Notes: a model not told the origin generated them from the sequence alone. Counted from the stretch's first letter, positions 8,979-20,232 are shown. The stretch: 64,000 nt of DNA from Microbacterium sp. CGR2 (GCF_003626735.1 NZ_RBHX01000001.1:1054001-1118000), one strand, 5' to 3'. Made by a program: numbers and translations.

Positions 8979-11663
8979 TCACCCCTTCGGCGTCAGGACC
9001 AGCGTGTCGACCGTCGAAGCTTTCACTGCCTTCGCAGAGAATGCCCAGGGAGCCTGGGTGCCGGTGGCCCAGTCGGCGGCTTGGTCGACGTAGTGCTCGT
9101 GGAACGCGTGGCCGGAGGCGCCGGTGAGGTGGTGCCAGGTCGAGTCGTCGAACTCGGCGAGGTCGACGACCATGCGCATCGACGGGACCGTCGTGGTCGC
9201 GTACCCCGCGCCGATCTCCCACCCGGTCGCGTTAACGATGGAGGCGCCGCCACCGACCGGGATCGGACCGCGGTTGAAGAGTGCCTCGATCGGCGCGATC
9301 CCCGATGTGCCGAAGGTGTCGCTGGTCAGCGTGATCGCGTGCAGGTCGCCCCAGTTCCAGCGGACGACATCCGGTCCTTGCATCGCGGAGAGCTCGTCGT
9401 ACGCCTCTTCGGCCGACAGGGCCAGCATCTCCGTCATCCCCTCGACCTCGATCCTCTCGTTCGTCCACAGGGGGTCCTCTGGATCGTCGAGCATCGTCGA
9501 GACGACCGTGAACAGGCGCGCGTGACCGTCGATCGGCAGCGGCTGCTCGCGCTCGGCGAAGATGTTCCGCACAAGGTTCGACCAGAGGACGTTCGCGTAC
9601 GCCGCCGCGGGCGAGGATGCCGTGTTCTGGGCATCCCACGATCGGAGAAGCTCCACCGCCTCCTCGGGGCCGGCTCCGGAGACGTCCACGTCCCCCATCG
9701 CCGTCGCCAGCTGCTTCCCGATCCACATCTCACTGTCCATCTGGATGCTGCGCATGTCCTCGGCGGTCAGCGGTGCGACGGCGGCGCGGCGCTCGATGAG
9801 ATGGGTGATGCGAGCCGCCCGGTAGCCGTCGTCCCAGTCGCGTGAGAGGAAGTACTCGTAGTCGTCGGCGACGATGGCGTTGTTCGCGGTGACCACGTAT
9901 CCCGATTCCGGGTTGTACGACACCGGCAGCTCCTCGAAGGGGATGAAACCGGTCCAGTCATAGCTGCTGTCCCACCCGGGTTGCGGCATCCATCCGTCGC
10001 CTGCACCGCGGATGGGAAGACGCCCCGGCGTCTGGTAGCCGATGTTGCCCTCGGTGTCGGCGTACACCAGATTCTGCGCCGGCACGTCGAACAGCGAAGC
10101 GGCGTAGCGGAACTCGTCGAAGTCCTGGGCTGTCGCCAGCGCGAAGATCGCCGTCGCGGCAGTGCCGGGATCGAGGGCCGTCCAGCGCAGGCTGACGGCG
10201 TGCGCGGTCTCACCGTCGGTCTCCGCGGTGTCGGCTCCGGGCGATGCGCCGGAGGCGCCGCCGGCTTCGAGGGCGGGCGCCGGGTCTTCGGCGATGTCAG
10301 TGAAGTCACCGGTCAACCCGGAGACGATCGGGCCGTGCACCGTGGAGCGGATCGTCAGCTCGATGTCTTCACCGCCGGCGACCTTGATCGTCTCGGTGCT
10401 CTGCTCGAGCGGCACCAATGCTCCGTCACGCCAGTACTGATCGCCCTCGACACGTTCGATGTAGAGGTCGGTGACGTCGGTCGTGAGGTTGGTGAAGCCC
10501 CACGCCACCGTCTGGTTGTGTCCGATCACGATGCCGGGCAGGCCCGAGAACGAGAATCCGCCGACGTCGAACGGGCAGCTCTCGTCGACGGTGGAGCACT
10601 TCAGCTGCACCTGGTACCAGACCGAGGGGAGTGAGGCGCCGAGGTGCGGGTCGTTGGCGAGCAAGGGCATGCCCGACTCGGTGAGGTCGCCGGAGACGAC
10701 CCAGGAGTTCGAACCGATGCCCTCGCCGACGTCGCCGATGAGCACACTCACCGCCTCGACCACGTTCGATGTCTCCTGCCACTCGACCGTCGAGGCGGCG
10801 GACTCGAACTCGGTGTCCCTCTCTTCCGAGGTGAAGGCGGCGGGTTCGGCATCTGTGCTCAGTGCGGGCACCGTCGAAACCTTCGGCACGATCACGGGGT
10901 TCTCGTCGAACGGGTAGTCCGGGTAGAGCTTCTGCAGCAGCGCGGTGGTGTCGCCCGCGGCATCCGGCTGATCGGAATCCGTTGCCGCGGCTCGGGTTTC
11001 CGCCGCGAGCAGCGATCGGTCGATCTCGTCCTCGACGTTGCCGCGGAGGTCCCAGGCCATCGCCTTCAGCCAGGCGACGGAGTCCGCCGGCTGCCAGGGC
11101 TCGGGTGTGTAGTCCGCGTTCTGCAGTCCGAGAACGGCGTACTCGAGGGAGAGCTCGGCGCCGGATCGCGACTGCAGGTACTCGTTCACGCCGTCGGCAT
11201 ACGCCTGGTAGTAGCTGAGGGTGACGTCATCCATCGCCTCGACCTCGGCTTCGGCCACCTTCCGCCACCCGAGGGTGCGGAGGAAGGCATCGGTGCCGGC
11301 CTGTGACTCGCCGAACATCTCCGCCACCCGACCCGCGGTGACATGCCGCCGGAAGTCCATCTCGAAGAAGCGGTCCTGCGCGTGCACGAACCCCTGGGCG
11401 TAGAACAGGTCGTCGGTCGAGTCCGCGGTGATGGTGGGGATGCCGCGTTCGTCGCGTTGCACCGTCACCTCGGCCGTCAGCCCGTCGAGTTCGGCCGTTC
11501 CGTCGGTCTGGGGGAACGATCGCTGGATCGTCCAGGTCACGAAGAATGCCGCGGCCACCGCGATGACCACGATCGCGGCCACGACGAGGAAGGCGATGCG
11601 CCCGATCCGAGCACCCCGTGAGGGTCGGGAGGGAACGGCGGACGCCGGCGAATCGGTTGTCAT
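8979..11663 (-). CDS. penicillin acylase family protein, membrane-anchored
   Basis: N-terminal nucleophile hydrolase of 894 residues. Residues 20-45 form one membrane helix that would anchor the enzyme outside the cell. The alpha part carries RDERGIPTITA and the QGFVHAQDRFFEMD motif. A spacer ending in EGIG precedes SNSWVV, so self-cleavage before Ser318 would free the catalytic beta-chain N-terminal serine, as in penicillin G acylase and acyl-homoserine-lactone acylases. Conserved LLANDPHLG follows. True substrates of such actinobacterial homologues are mostly unknown; quorum-signal or other amide hydrolysis is possible. Length fits the family. Confidence 0.9.
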   Translation of the reverse strand: MTTDSPASAVPSRPSRGARIGRIAFLVVAAIVVIAVAAAFFVTWTIQRSFPQTDGTAELDGLTAEVTVQRDERGIPTITADSTDDLFYAQGFVHAQDRFFEMDFRRHVTAGRVAEMFGESQAGTDAFLRTLGWRKVAEAEVEAMDDVTLSYYQAYADGVNEYLQSRSGAELSLEYAVLGLQNADYTPEPWQPADSVAWLKAMAWDLRGNVEDEIDRSLLAAETRAAATDSDQPDAAGDTTALLQKLYPDYPFDENPVIVPKVSTVPALSTDAEPAAFTSEERDTEFESAASTVEWQETSNVVEAVSVLIGDVGEGIGSNSWVVSGDLTESGMPLLANDPHLGASLPSVWYQVQLKCSTVDESCPFDVGGFSFSGLPGIVIGHNQTVAWGFTNLTTDVTDLYIERVEGDQYWRDGALVPLEQSTETIKVAGGEDIELTIRSTVHGPIVSGLTGDFTDIAEDPAPALEAGGASGASPGADTAETDGETAHAVSLRWTALDPGTAATAIFALATAQDFDEFRYAASLFDVPAQNLVYADTEGNIGYQTPGRLPIRGAGDGWMPQPGWDSSYDWTGFIPFEELPVSYNPESGYVVTANNAIVADDYEYFLSRDWDDGYRAARITHLIERRAAVAPLTAEDMRSIQMDSEMWIGKQLATAMGDVDVSGAGPEEAVELLRSWDAQNTASSPAAAYANVLWSNLVRNIFAEREQPLPIDGHARLFTVVSTMLDDPEDPLWTNERIEVEGMTEMLALSAEEAYDELSAMQGPDVVRWNWGDLHAITLTSDTFGTSGIAPIEALFNRGPIPVGGGASIVNATGWEIGAGYATTTVPSMRMVVDLAEFDDSTWHHLTGASGHAFHEHYVDQAADWATGTQAPWAFSAKAVKASTVDTLVLTPKG

Positions 11664-11687
11664 CGTCGAGAACTCTTTCGGGTAGCA

Positions 11688-11708
11688 CGGAGGAACTCAG
11701 TTCCACCG
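11688..11708. promoter_or_regulatory. 21-bp palindrome upstream of the penicillin-acylase gene
   Basis: The sequence CGGAGGAACTCAGTTCCACC plus G is a near-perfect inverted repeat (GGAACT-C-AGTTCC with outer CGG/CCG arms). It sits 25 bases before the acylase start and 80 bases after the YhgE stop. It could be a repressor operator for the acylase or the core of a short terminator for the YhgE operon; there is no T-run, which favours an operator. Confidence 0.35.
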
Positions 11709-11790
11709 AGCCCCAGTGCGCGTCTCAGGGTCGCGCCCTCGCATCATATCCGCATGACGCGTGCGGCGGGCGCTGTCCGGCGCCTCCCGC

Positions 11791-13617
11791 TCACCCGATC
11801 AGGCTGGGTTGCAGGTCGCGCAGCGTGCGGCGGTGCGTCATCCGCGTCACCCCGATCATGGCGAAGATCAACGCGCCGATCAGCCAGATCCCGAGAACCA
11901 CGAGGTCGCCCCCCGCGCGAGCGAGGTCGCCGCCGTACATGAGCTGGCGCATCGCATCGACCACATAGCCCAGGGGGAGCACGTGGTGAAGGGCGGCGAG
12001 CGGTGCCGGCAGAGTCTGCCACGGGAAGGTGCCACCGGCGGTGACCAGTTGGAGGACCATGAGCACCAGGCCGAGGAACTGACCCACCGATCCGAGCCAG
12101 ACGTTGAGCGCGAGGATGATCCCCGCGAACGTCGCCGAGGCGAACATCATGATCCCGAGCGTTCCGAGCGGATTGTCGAACGTGAACCCGAGCGTGATCG
12201 CGAGGACGCCCATCAGTCCGAGCATCTGCACGGCGCCGAGCGCGGCGGGGGTGAGCCAGCCGGCGAGAGTGATGCGGATCGGAGAGTGGAGCGCCGTGAT
12301 CGCGCGCCGGGAGATGGGTTTCACGATCAGGAAGAGGGCGTAGATCCCTATCCAGGCCGAGAGCGCGGCGAAGAACGGGGCAAGGCCTGCGCCGTAGTCT
12401 TCGGCGGAGGCGACCTTGTCGCTGGACACCGCGACCGGGTCGGCGATCGTGTCGGCCTGGAGGGAGCGGAGGTCGGGCGTGGATGCCGGAATCGCCTCGA
12501 CGCCGTCGGCCAACCCGTCGCGCAGTTCGGTGGTGCCGGAGGCGAGAGTGCCCAGACCGTCACGCAATTGTGCGGCGCCTGACTCTGCGGCCGCCGCGCC
12601 CGTGGCGACCGTGTCGGCTCCGCTGGCGAGGTCGGCGGCACCCGAAGCGACGGCTGCCGCGCCCGCTGCCAGCGCGTCGACCTTGTCGACCGCGCCCTGC
12701 ACCTGGGTGTTCCCGTCCTGGAGTCGCGCCGACACCGGGTCGAGGCGGGCCAGGACCTGAGTGATCTGCTCGTCGGTCAACCCTTGTTCGGCGAGAGCTG
12801 TCGTGATGTCGGTGCGCGCCTCCGGCAACGCATCCGTCGCCTGCTGCACGGCGGAGCCGGCGCGGTCGGCGACATCGGCGAGCTGACGGTTGCCGTCGCT
12901 GACCTGCTGCGCGCCGTCGGCGAGGGTCTGCGCGCCGGCTGCGAGCTTCGAGGTGCCGTCGGCGAGCTGTGTCGTGCCGTCGGCGAGGGTGGAGCTGCCG
13001 GATACCGCGCTGTTGGCTCCGTCGGTGAGCTGCGTGGCGCCGTCGGTTGCCGTGGAGAGTTTGTCGCGCACATCGCTGAGGCCGGTGAGCAGGCGCTCTG
13101 CGGCCTCGCTCCCGACCATCTCCGCGACCGAACTGCGGATCTTCTCCACGGCCTGGGTGCCCATGGACGAGGCGAGGTAGTTGTTGGCGTCGTTGGTCGC
13201 CAGTTCGATGCGGGCTTGCTGGGGCTCGTCGCCCGAGGCGGACGTCAGGGCGCTCGAGAAGTCGGAGGGGATGGTCACGGTGAAGTCGACGGCACCGTCG
13301 CGCAGCGCGTCGGCGGCTCCGTCATCGGTCATCCGCTGCCAGTCGAAGGCGTTGCCCTCGATGAGGTTCTCTGCGACGTCTTCGCCGTAGTTGACGGTCG
13401 CGGGCTCTGCGCTCGCGGATGGGTTCGGCGCGCCCTCATCGTCGACCACGAGGGCCACGGGCACGTCGGGGAAGTTCGCGTACGGATCCTGGTTCGCCCA
13501 CAGGTAGAGGCCGCCGTAGAGGATCGGGACGCAGACGAGTGCCACGAGCGCGATGAAGCCCATCTTGCTGGCCGTGAGCCGCCGCAGTTCGGCGGCGATC
13601 ATCGACGGGACCTTCAC
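11791..13617 (-). CDS. YhgE/Pip family membrane protein
   Basis: 608 residues. An N-terminal membrane helix (GFIALVALVCVPILYGGLYL) is followed by the Pip domain with ANQDPYANFPDVPVALVVDD, then an extracytoplasmic region of heptad-like repeats (ADGTTQLADGTSKLAAGAQ) and finally about six membrane helices resembling ABC-2 permeases. B. subtilis YhgE and lactococcal Pip (phage infection protein) belong here; their transport function is unproven. The GTG at 13617 makes a GTGA overlap with the gene upstream and is chosen over the ATG five codons later. It is the last gene of a three-gene operon with a degenerate ATPase and a TetR regulator. Confidence 0.9.
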   Translation of the reverse strand: MKVPSMIAAELRRLTASKMGFIALVALVCVPILYGGLYLWANQDPYANFPDVPVALVVDDEGAPNPSASAEPATVNYGEDVAENLIEGNAFDWQRMTDDGAADALRDGAVDFTVTIPSDFSSALTSASGDEPQQARIELATNDANNYLASSMGTQAVEKIRSSVAEMVGSEAAERLLTGLSDVRDKLSTATDGATQLTDGANSAVSGSSTLADGTTQLADGTSKLAAGAQTLADGAQQVSDGNRQLADVADRAGSAVQQATDALPEARTDITTALAEQGLTDEQITQVLARLDPVSARLQDGNTQVQGAVDKVDALAAGAAAVASGAADLASGADTVATGAAAAESGAAQLRDGLGTLASGTTELRDGLADGVEAIPASTPDLRSLQADTIADPVAVSSDKVASAEDYGAGLAPFFAALSAWIGIYALFLIVKPISRRAITALHSPIRITLAGWLTPAALGAVQMLGLMGVLAITLGFTFDNPLGTLGIMMFASATFAGIILALNVWLGSVGQFLGLVLMVLQLVTAGGTFPWQTLPAPLAALHHVLPLGYVVDAMRQLMYGGDLARAGGDLVVLGIWLIGALIFAMIGVTRMTHRRTLRDLQPSLIG

Positions 13618-14303
13618 TGCAGGCCTCCGTTCCGGGTCCTGTCGGCCCCTGATGTGGATGCCGCGACCCGCAGCGGCTTCACCGCGCCGGAGGCGTTGAT
13701 CGCGTCGAACTCCTGCATCCGCTCCAACGCGACCGCCGCGGAACCACCGACGATGACGAGCATCGCGTAGCCCCGGTCGGCGAACTCGCCGGCGATACGC
13801 CACCAGCCGTCGGGGCTCCCGCCATGGCGGTCGGGGGAGACCAGCACGATGCCGTCGACCCCATCACGCAGCACCGCGAGTTCGCAGAGGATCCGTACGC
13901 GCGCGGCAGGATCGACGTTGCCGATCGGCACGGCGGCGAGTTCGGCGAACCCGAGTCCGGTGAGCCAGCGCCGCGCATTCAGAGGAGTGGCAGCCATCCC
14001 GGCGAACATCAGCTCTTCGCCCACGACGCCGGCGAGGGTGATGTCGGCGTGCGGGTCGCTGGCGTCGGGCGCGTCGACGAGGGCGACCCGGCGCCGCAGA
14101 GCTTTTGCGTTCTCGGCGCCGTCGAGGGTCACCAGGCCGCTGTCCGAGCGCATCCGACCGCTCGCGATGAGCCCGAGAACGGTGGGACGCTGCTCGGTTT
14201 CGGCGATCGCGTAGCGCACAGCACCGGTGTGGAACTCGAGGCTCGTCTTGGGAAGAGCCTCTCCGCCGCGTCCTTTGCTCACGTCCTGCAACGTGACTCT
14301 CAC
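13614..14303 (-). CDS. ABC-type nucleotide-binding-domain-like protein lacking Walker A
   Basis: 229 residues laid out like an ABC ATPase: an opening LQDVSKG strand, a GLIASGRMRSDSGLVTLDG segment that matches the usual 'gLl.p.sG.v.ldG' region, and a later hydrophobic LRDGVDGIVLVSPDRHG at the Walker B position. However the Walker A loop (GxxGxGKS/T) is replaced by AETEQRPTVLG, no LSGGQ signature is present, and the expected Asp-Glu pair is absent. It therefore should not hydrolyse ATP. Its coupling by GTGA overlaps to both the TetR gene and the YhgE gene suggests a structural or regulatory partner of the YhgE protein. Assignment rests on overall pattern only. Confidence 0.65.
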   Translation of the reverse strand: MRVTLQDVSKGRGGEALPKTSLEFHTGAVRYAIAETEQRPTVLGLIASGRMRSDSGLVTLDGAENAKALRRRVALVDAPDASDPHADITLAGVVGEELMFAGMAATPLNARRWLTGLGFAELAAVPIGNVDPAARVRILCELAVLRDGVDGIVLVSPDRHGGSPDGWWRIAGEFADRGYAMLVIVGGSAAVALERMQEFDAINASGAVKPLRVAASTSGADRTRNGGLQ

Positions 14304-14932
14304 TCTGACGCCCCCTGGGCGGCGTCGGGCGCCACGATGTCGGGGTGCGCGGCGAGCAGCTCATCGGTCTCACGCCACGAGAGTCCGGCGATGCTCAGCA
14401 CCGTGCGGACCGCCAGATTCGAGGCTCCCGTGCTGGCAGCATCCGTGCGGGCGACGACGGTGCGCGCCATCTCTTCGATCAGGCGGGCGAGGGTGGGGGC
14501 GGCGAGATCGGTCCGGAAGCTGCCGTCGTCCTGGCCACGGCGGGCGAGAGTGGCGACCGTGCGGCGCAGCGGGGCGAGTGCGTCGGCGGTGTGCTCGACA
14601 TGTGCCTCATCGAGGGCGAGCGCGGCGGCGACCTGCACGTGCGACGCCTCTTGCCAGAGCAGCGCGGTCAGGCGGGCGAGCGCGATGCGCGAATCCGCGT
14701 CGTCCACGGAGGCGGCGATTGCGTTGAAGCGCTGCGCGCCGCTGGAGATGAGCTCACGGATCAAGGCGTCACGGTCGATGAAGTGGCCGTAGAGCGTGCG
14801 GCGGGAGAGGCCGGCGCTGCGCGCGATGACGTCGACGGAGGCGAACGGGTCGCTCGCGAGGGTGGTGCGGGCCGCGGAGAGGATGCCGGCGCGATTCTGC
14901 ACGGCGTCGCGTCGGATCGGGCGAGTGGTCAT
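14300..14932 (-). CDS. TetR family transcriptional regulator
   Basis: 210 residues. Residues 10-55 form the TetR helix-turn-helix: RAGILSAARTTLASDPFASV, then VIARSAGLSRRTLYGHFIDR. The rest is a helical ligand domain with no recognisable subfamily signature. It is the first gene of the operon with the degenerate ATPase and YhgE protein, and a perfect palindrome lies 20 bases upstream of its ATG, so autorepression of the operon is likely. The start at 14932 is the only ATG in register before the HTH that leaves room for that operator. Confidence 0.88.
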   Translation of the reverse strand: MTTRPIRRDAVQNRAGILSAARTTLASDPFASVDVIARSAGLSRRTLYGHFIDRDALIRELISSGAQRFNAIAASVDDADSRIALARLTALLWQEASHVQVAAALALDEAHVEHTADALAPLRRTVATLARRGQDDGSFRTDLAAPTLARLIEEMARTVVARTDAASTGASNLAVRTVLSIAGLSWRETDELLAAHPDIVAPDAAQGASE

Positions 14933-14951
14933 GCCTCCATGGTACGTATCA

Positions 14952-14967
14952 TGCACAGCACTGTGCA
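14952..14967. promoter_or_regulatory. probable TetR operator (perfect 7-2-7 palindrome)
   Basis: TGCACAG-CA-CTGTGCA is a perfect inverted repeat 20 bp before the TetR start codon. Its size and place are typical of TetR autoregulatory operators, and the neighbouring bases (GTACGTATC) are A/T-richer than the surroundings, as expected for a promoter. The link to this TetR protein is inferred from position. Confidence 0.7.
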
Positions 14968-15012
14968 AGATAGTTCGTCGACTCTCAGCATCCTCTGATC
15001 GAGAGCACATGA

Positions 15013-15044
15013 AAGGGGGCGGATGCCGCAGCATCCGCCCCCTT
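15013..15044 (-). terminator. strong Rho-independent-type terminator of argG
   Basis: A perfect 14-bp stem (AAGGGGGCGGATGC pairing with GCATCCGCCCCCTT) closes a four-base loop, starting 14 bases beyond the argG stop. On the minus strand it ends in TTTC. It separates argG from the promoter region of the TetR operon. Confidence 0.8.
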
Positions 15045-15057
15045 GATCAACGTACGG

Positions 15058-17340
<2,283 letters not shown>

Positions 17341-17363
17341 CGATTCCGCAGATCTGTGCCCGC

Positions 17364-17853
17364 CTAGAGCACCTGCTCTGATGCGCCTTCGCGAGCGATG
17401 CGCCGCTCGTGAACCTTCCACACCGCGACGCCCGCGGCAGCCCAGGCGCCGCCCAGTGCGATGCCGAGAAGGAGCTCGAATGCTGCAGACGAAGCACTCC
17501 CGGCGGACATGATCGTCCTGGCGGCGTTGGTCATATGTGTCAGAGGCAGCCACCCGAAAATGACCTGAGCGGGCACGGGCAGCAGTGCGATCGGCGCGAT
17601 GACGCCACACACAAGAGGCAGCAGATACCCCGCGATATTCGACGCAAGGAGTGGGTCTCGCATCCCGAGGCTCAGCCCGCCGACGACCAGACCCATTCCC
17701 GCGCTGGCGAACACTGCGGCCGACACGAACAGCGGGACCAGGAACCATGTCACCGGCGACAGCGGTGAACCGGTCAGCAGGAGCAGGGCGTAGGAAGACG
17801 CCGGGGAGGGAGACGTAGGAGATGCGGGCGCCGACACCGAAAGCCGTGTTCAC
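17364..17853 (-). pseudogene. second ABC-2 permease of the exporter, internally deleted
   Basis: The GTG at 17853 forms a GTGA overlap with the preceding permease gene and opens VNTAFGVGARISYVSL, a typical start of this permease type. That frame then loses sense, and the second half of a permease continues in another frame from about 17810 (SPVTWFLVPLFVSAAVFASA, then YLLPLVCGVIAPIALLPVP and GWLPLTHMTNAART) to the TAG at 17364. Roughly 90-100 codons covering the first membrane helices are missing, and the frame is shifted. A shorter 157-residue product from GTG 17837 would have only the last helices. The exporter has probably lost half of its membrane channel. Confidence 0.7.
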
Positions 17854-18593
17854 GAGATCGCCAGTGTGCCGTTGACGCGAGCACGCTTTATGGCACCGCG
17901 CAGTCCGAAACCGGCCAGCACGAACCACGCCGCAGAAACGGCGACAGACAGCCCGGCCCACCGCACCGCAACCTCCACGGACTCAGCGTGCCCGGCCAGA
18001 ACGGCGCTGGTAAGAGGGTGCGCCAACGCTACGGGCGCGAGCCAGCCGGGAAGGGCCATATAGGGCACGACGATACCCACGAGCATCCAGACCGGAACGA
18101 TGATGAGCGGTTCGATGGCGACTGCTGCGGGGTTGACGACGAAGAGTGACGAAAGCAAGGACGCGGATCCGATGCACGCAATGAGGGCCGTCACGATCCC
18201 GATCAGCGAGCGGATGTTCACAGCCAGTTCCTGAGCGATCATCAGCTGCAGTGCGAGCGCGAGTGGGATTCCCACCACTCCGATGAGAGCAGCAGAGGCA
18301 GTCAACGCGCCGAACACGATTCCCGGCCTGTGGATGCTGAGCACTTGCGGTTCGAGGGTCCCCTGAAATCGCTGATACATGATCAGGCCCGCGGCCGTCG
18401 TCGTCGTCGCCCAGATGCCGGCGAAGGTCGCGTCAAGCCAGGCCGATTGCGCGAGAGCAGTCTCCGTATTCAGCGAACCGAGCGCACGCAGGATGAGGAA
18501 GCTTGCCGGCGCTAACAATGCGGTCTGCAGGAAGAAGGGCACGCGCAACAGTTGTCGAGCATGGAATGCGGCAAGCAGGAAGAACGTGCTCAT
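17850..18593 (-). CDS. ABC-2 type transporter permease
   Basis: 247 residues with six membrane helices; first helix near residues 20-35 (FFLQTALLAPASFLILRALG), last near 225. The YQRFQGTLEPQVLS segment between helices 2 and 3 is the coupling region common to ABC-2 permeases that work with a single ATPase. The ATG at 18593 overlaps the ATPase stop (ATGA) and its stop overlaps the GTG of the broken second permease. The pair would have been the membrane part of an exporter, perhaps for the small peptide encoded at 20653-20760. Confidence 0.82.
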   Translation of the reverse strand: MSTFFLLAAFHARQLLRVPFFLQTALLAPASFLILRALGSLNTETALAQSAWLDATFAGIWATTTTAAGLIMYQRFQGTLEPQVLSIHRPGIVFGALTASAALIGVVGIPLALALQLMIAQELAVNIRSLIGIVTALIACIGSASLLSSLFVVNPAAVAIEPLIIVPVWMLVGIVVPYMALPGWLAPVALAHPLTSAVLAGHAESVEVAVRWAGLSVAVSAAWFVLAGFGLRGAIKRARVNGTLAIS

Positions 18594-19573
18594 GCGTCGG
18601 TGTCTTGTTCGCGCGCGGGCTGGCGGTTCTTGGCCAGGAATGCCAAATACGACTCCTCCAGGGTCGGCTGCCGCAACCCGAGGGGCTCGAGTCCCAATTC
18701 GGTGGCGAATGCCGAGTGCGGCTCCGTCCGGGACCACGCGACGTCCACATTCCACCCCCCGTACGTCTGTGTCGTCAAGACTTCGACGACACCCGCGACC
18801 CGTCGCAAAGATGCCTCGAGGTCAGCGGAGATAGCGGGAGTCCGAAAGCTCGCGACCCCACTCAAGCCGGCCGCTGAAGCGATGTCGTGAACGCTGCCTT
18901 CGACAGCGATCAGCCCCTGATCGACGATCGCGACACGGTCGGCCAGTTCTTCCGCTTCTTGCATGTAGTGGGTGGTGAGGAGGACGCCGGTGCCCGCCGC
19001 ACTGAGAGTCCGAACGAGTGCGCGCAGTTGCCGTGCACCCTCCGCATCGATCCCGATCGAAGGCTCATCCAGCAGGATGAGTTCCGGGTCGCACACGACC
19101 GCTCGTGCGATATGGAGCCGCTGCCGCATGCCCCGCGAGAACTGTTCCACGCGGTCCTTGCGTCTCCCCGAAAGGCCGACCATGTCCAGCGCGTCGGCGA
19201 TGCGGTTTTCACGCTGGCTGCGCTGGACGCCTTGCAGTTCGGCGAAAAAAAGGAGGTTGTCCACGGCAGATGCGCGCATGTAAAAGCCGCGATCGCCGCC
19301 GAGGACCAGGCTCATCCGGGATCGAACGTGCTGATGGTGCTTGGTGACGTCTAGGCCCTGGAAGAGAATGCGGCCCGCGGTCGGGGTCAGAAGCGTGGAG
19401 ATCATCTTGATGAGAGTGGTCTTGCCTGCGCCATTCGGCCCCAGGTAGCAGACGACCTCGCCCGCACCGATAGTGCCAGTGATACCCCGGACGGCATGGA
19501 CACTCTGACCGCCCTGACTGTACGTTCTCTTGACGTTCTCCAGCGCGAGGAGAGTCGTGTCGCCACCGCTCAC
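18590..19573 (-). CDS. ABC transporter ATP-binding protein
   Basis: 327 residues. Walker A is GPNGAGKTT at 45-53, the signature is FSRGMRQRL (variant of LSGGQ), and Walker B is LILLDEPSIGID, followed by the H-loop TTHYMQEAEEL; all are intact. The C-terminal 100 residues form the extra domain found in drug and peptide exporters (DrrA-like). The GTG at 19573 makes a GTGA overlap with the TPR gene upstream, which decides the start over longer frames. With one permease broken, the ATPase may now lack a working partner. Confidence 0.88.
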   Translation of the reverse strand: MSGGDTTLLALENVKRTYSQGGQSVHAVRGITGTIGAGEVVCYLGPNGAGKTTLIKMISTLLTPTAGRILFQGLDVTKHHQHVRSRMSLVLGGDRGFYMRASAVDNLLFFAELQGVQRSQRENRIADALDMVGLSGRRKDRVEQFSRGMRQRLHIARAVVCDPELILLDEPSIGIDAEGARQLRALVRTLSAAGTGVLLTTHYMQEAEELADRVAIVDQGLIAVEGSVHDIASAAGLSGVASFRTPAISADLEASLRRVAGVVEVLTTQTYGGWNVDVAWSRTEPHSAFATELGLEPLGLRQPTLEESYLAFLAKNRQPAREQDTDA

Positions 19574-20229
19574 CAGTCTCTCCCTCCCACCCAGGCCTTG
19601 AGACCGACGGGATCGTTCTCCAAAGAGTCGTACACGGACTGAGCCATCTCGATTTCGCCTCTTTCGTGGTGAATGGAGAGGAGGAGTTTCCTCGTAGCGG
19701 CGATCTGGGTGACCGCGCCGTCGCGGCACACGATTGTCTCGGCTTGCTGAGCCAGGGCCAGCGCCTCGGGATGTGACTGAGCTCGAAAGGCCATATACCC
19801 GCACAGAATGATCGCCTCGGTGCCTGAGCCACGATCATCACTCAGCGCCCATTCCATATGTTTCTGCGCCATTCGGTGTGCGGTGTTGATGTCGCCGTTC
19901 ATGGCTTCGAGTTGAATGAGATTGACGTTCGCCTGGGCCCGATACCGGTTGCGCTCGTCTTCCCCGACACGGAGCAACCCAGTAGCGCGCAGCATCTCCG
20001 TCGCCCGTTCCAGCGCCTTGCGAGCCTGTCCACTCTCTCGACGCTTCGTCCAGATCAGCCCCCGCAAGTTCTCACCGACGCCGAGCATCACCTCGCTGTC
20101 CCCTTGACTGATCTGGCGCTGGGTGGCGAGATCGTGAATCGTCCGCGCCCGCTCATCGAGAACCGCCTCACCAGCGCTGAGGTCGTTCGCCCGCTTGACC
20201 AGCCACGCCGCTTTCCGGATCAGGGCCAT
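19570..20229 (-). CDS. TPR-like helical repeat protein, probably 3' part of a broken gene
   Basis: 219 residues, all-helical, with spaced repeats such as GQARKALERATEMLRATGLL and ALALAQQAETIVCRDGAV that fit tetratricopeptide repeats. No enzyme or DNA-binding motif is visible. Two codons before the ATG at 20229 there is an in-frame TGA (20233-20235), and the open sequence above it also reads like TPR helices, so this is probably the back part of a longer protein cut by a nonsense change. Coupled by GTGA to the ABC ATPase. Candidate roles are sensing or handling the peptide at 20653-20760. Confidence 0.55.
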   Translation of the reverse strand: MALIRKAAWLVKRANDLSAGEAVLDERARTIHDLATQRQISQGDSEVMLGVGENLRGLIWTKRRESGQARKALERATEMLRATGLLRVGEDERNRYRAQANVNLIQLEAMNGDINTAHRMAQKHMEWALSDDRGSGTEAIILCGYMAFRAQSHPEALALAQQAETIVCRDGAVTQIAATRKLLLSIHHERGEIEMAQSVYDSLENDPVGLKAWVGGRDW

Positions 20230-20232
20230 GCT

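Noticed and set aside
8145..9845. A 566-codon plus-strand frame
   Set aside because: Shadow of the alpha/beta hydrolase and penicillin-acylase genes, with Arg/Val/Asp-rich composition typical of antisense frames.
13614..14303. Functional ABC ATPase annotation
   Set aside because: No P-loop, signature or catalytic glutamate; only the general layout remains.
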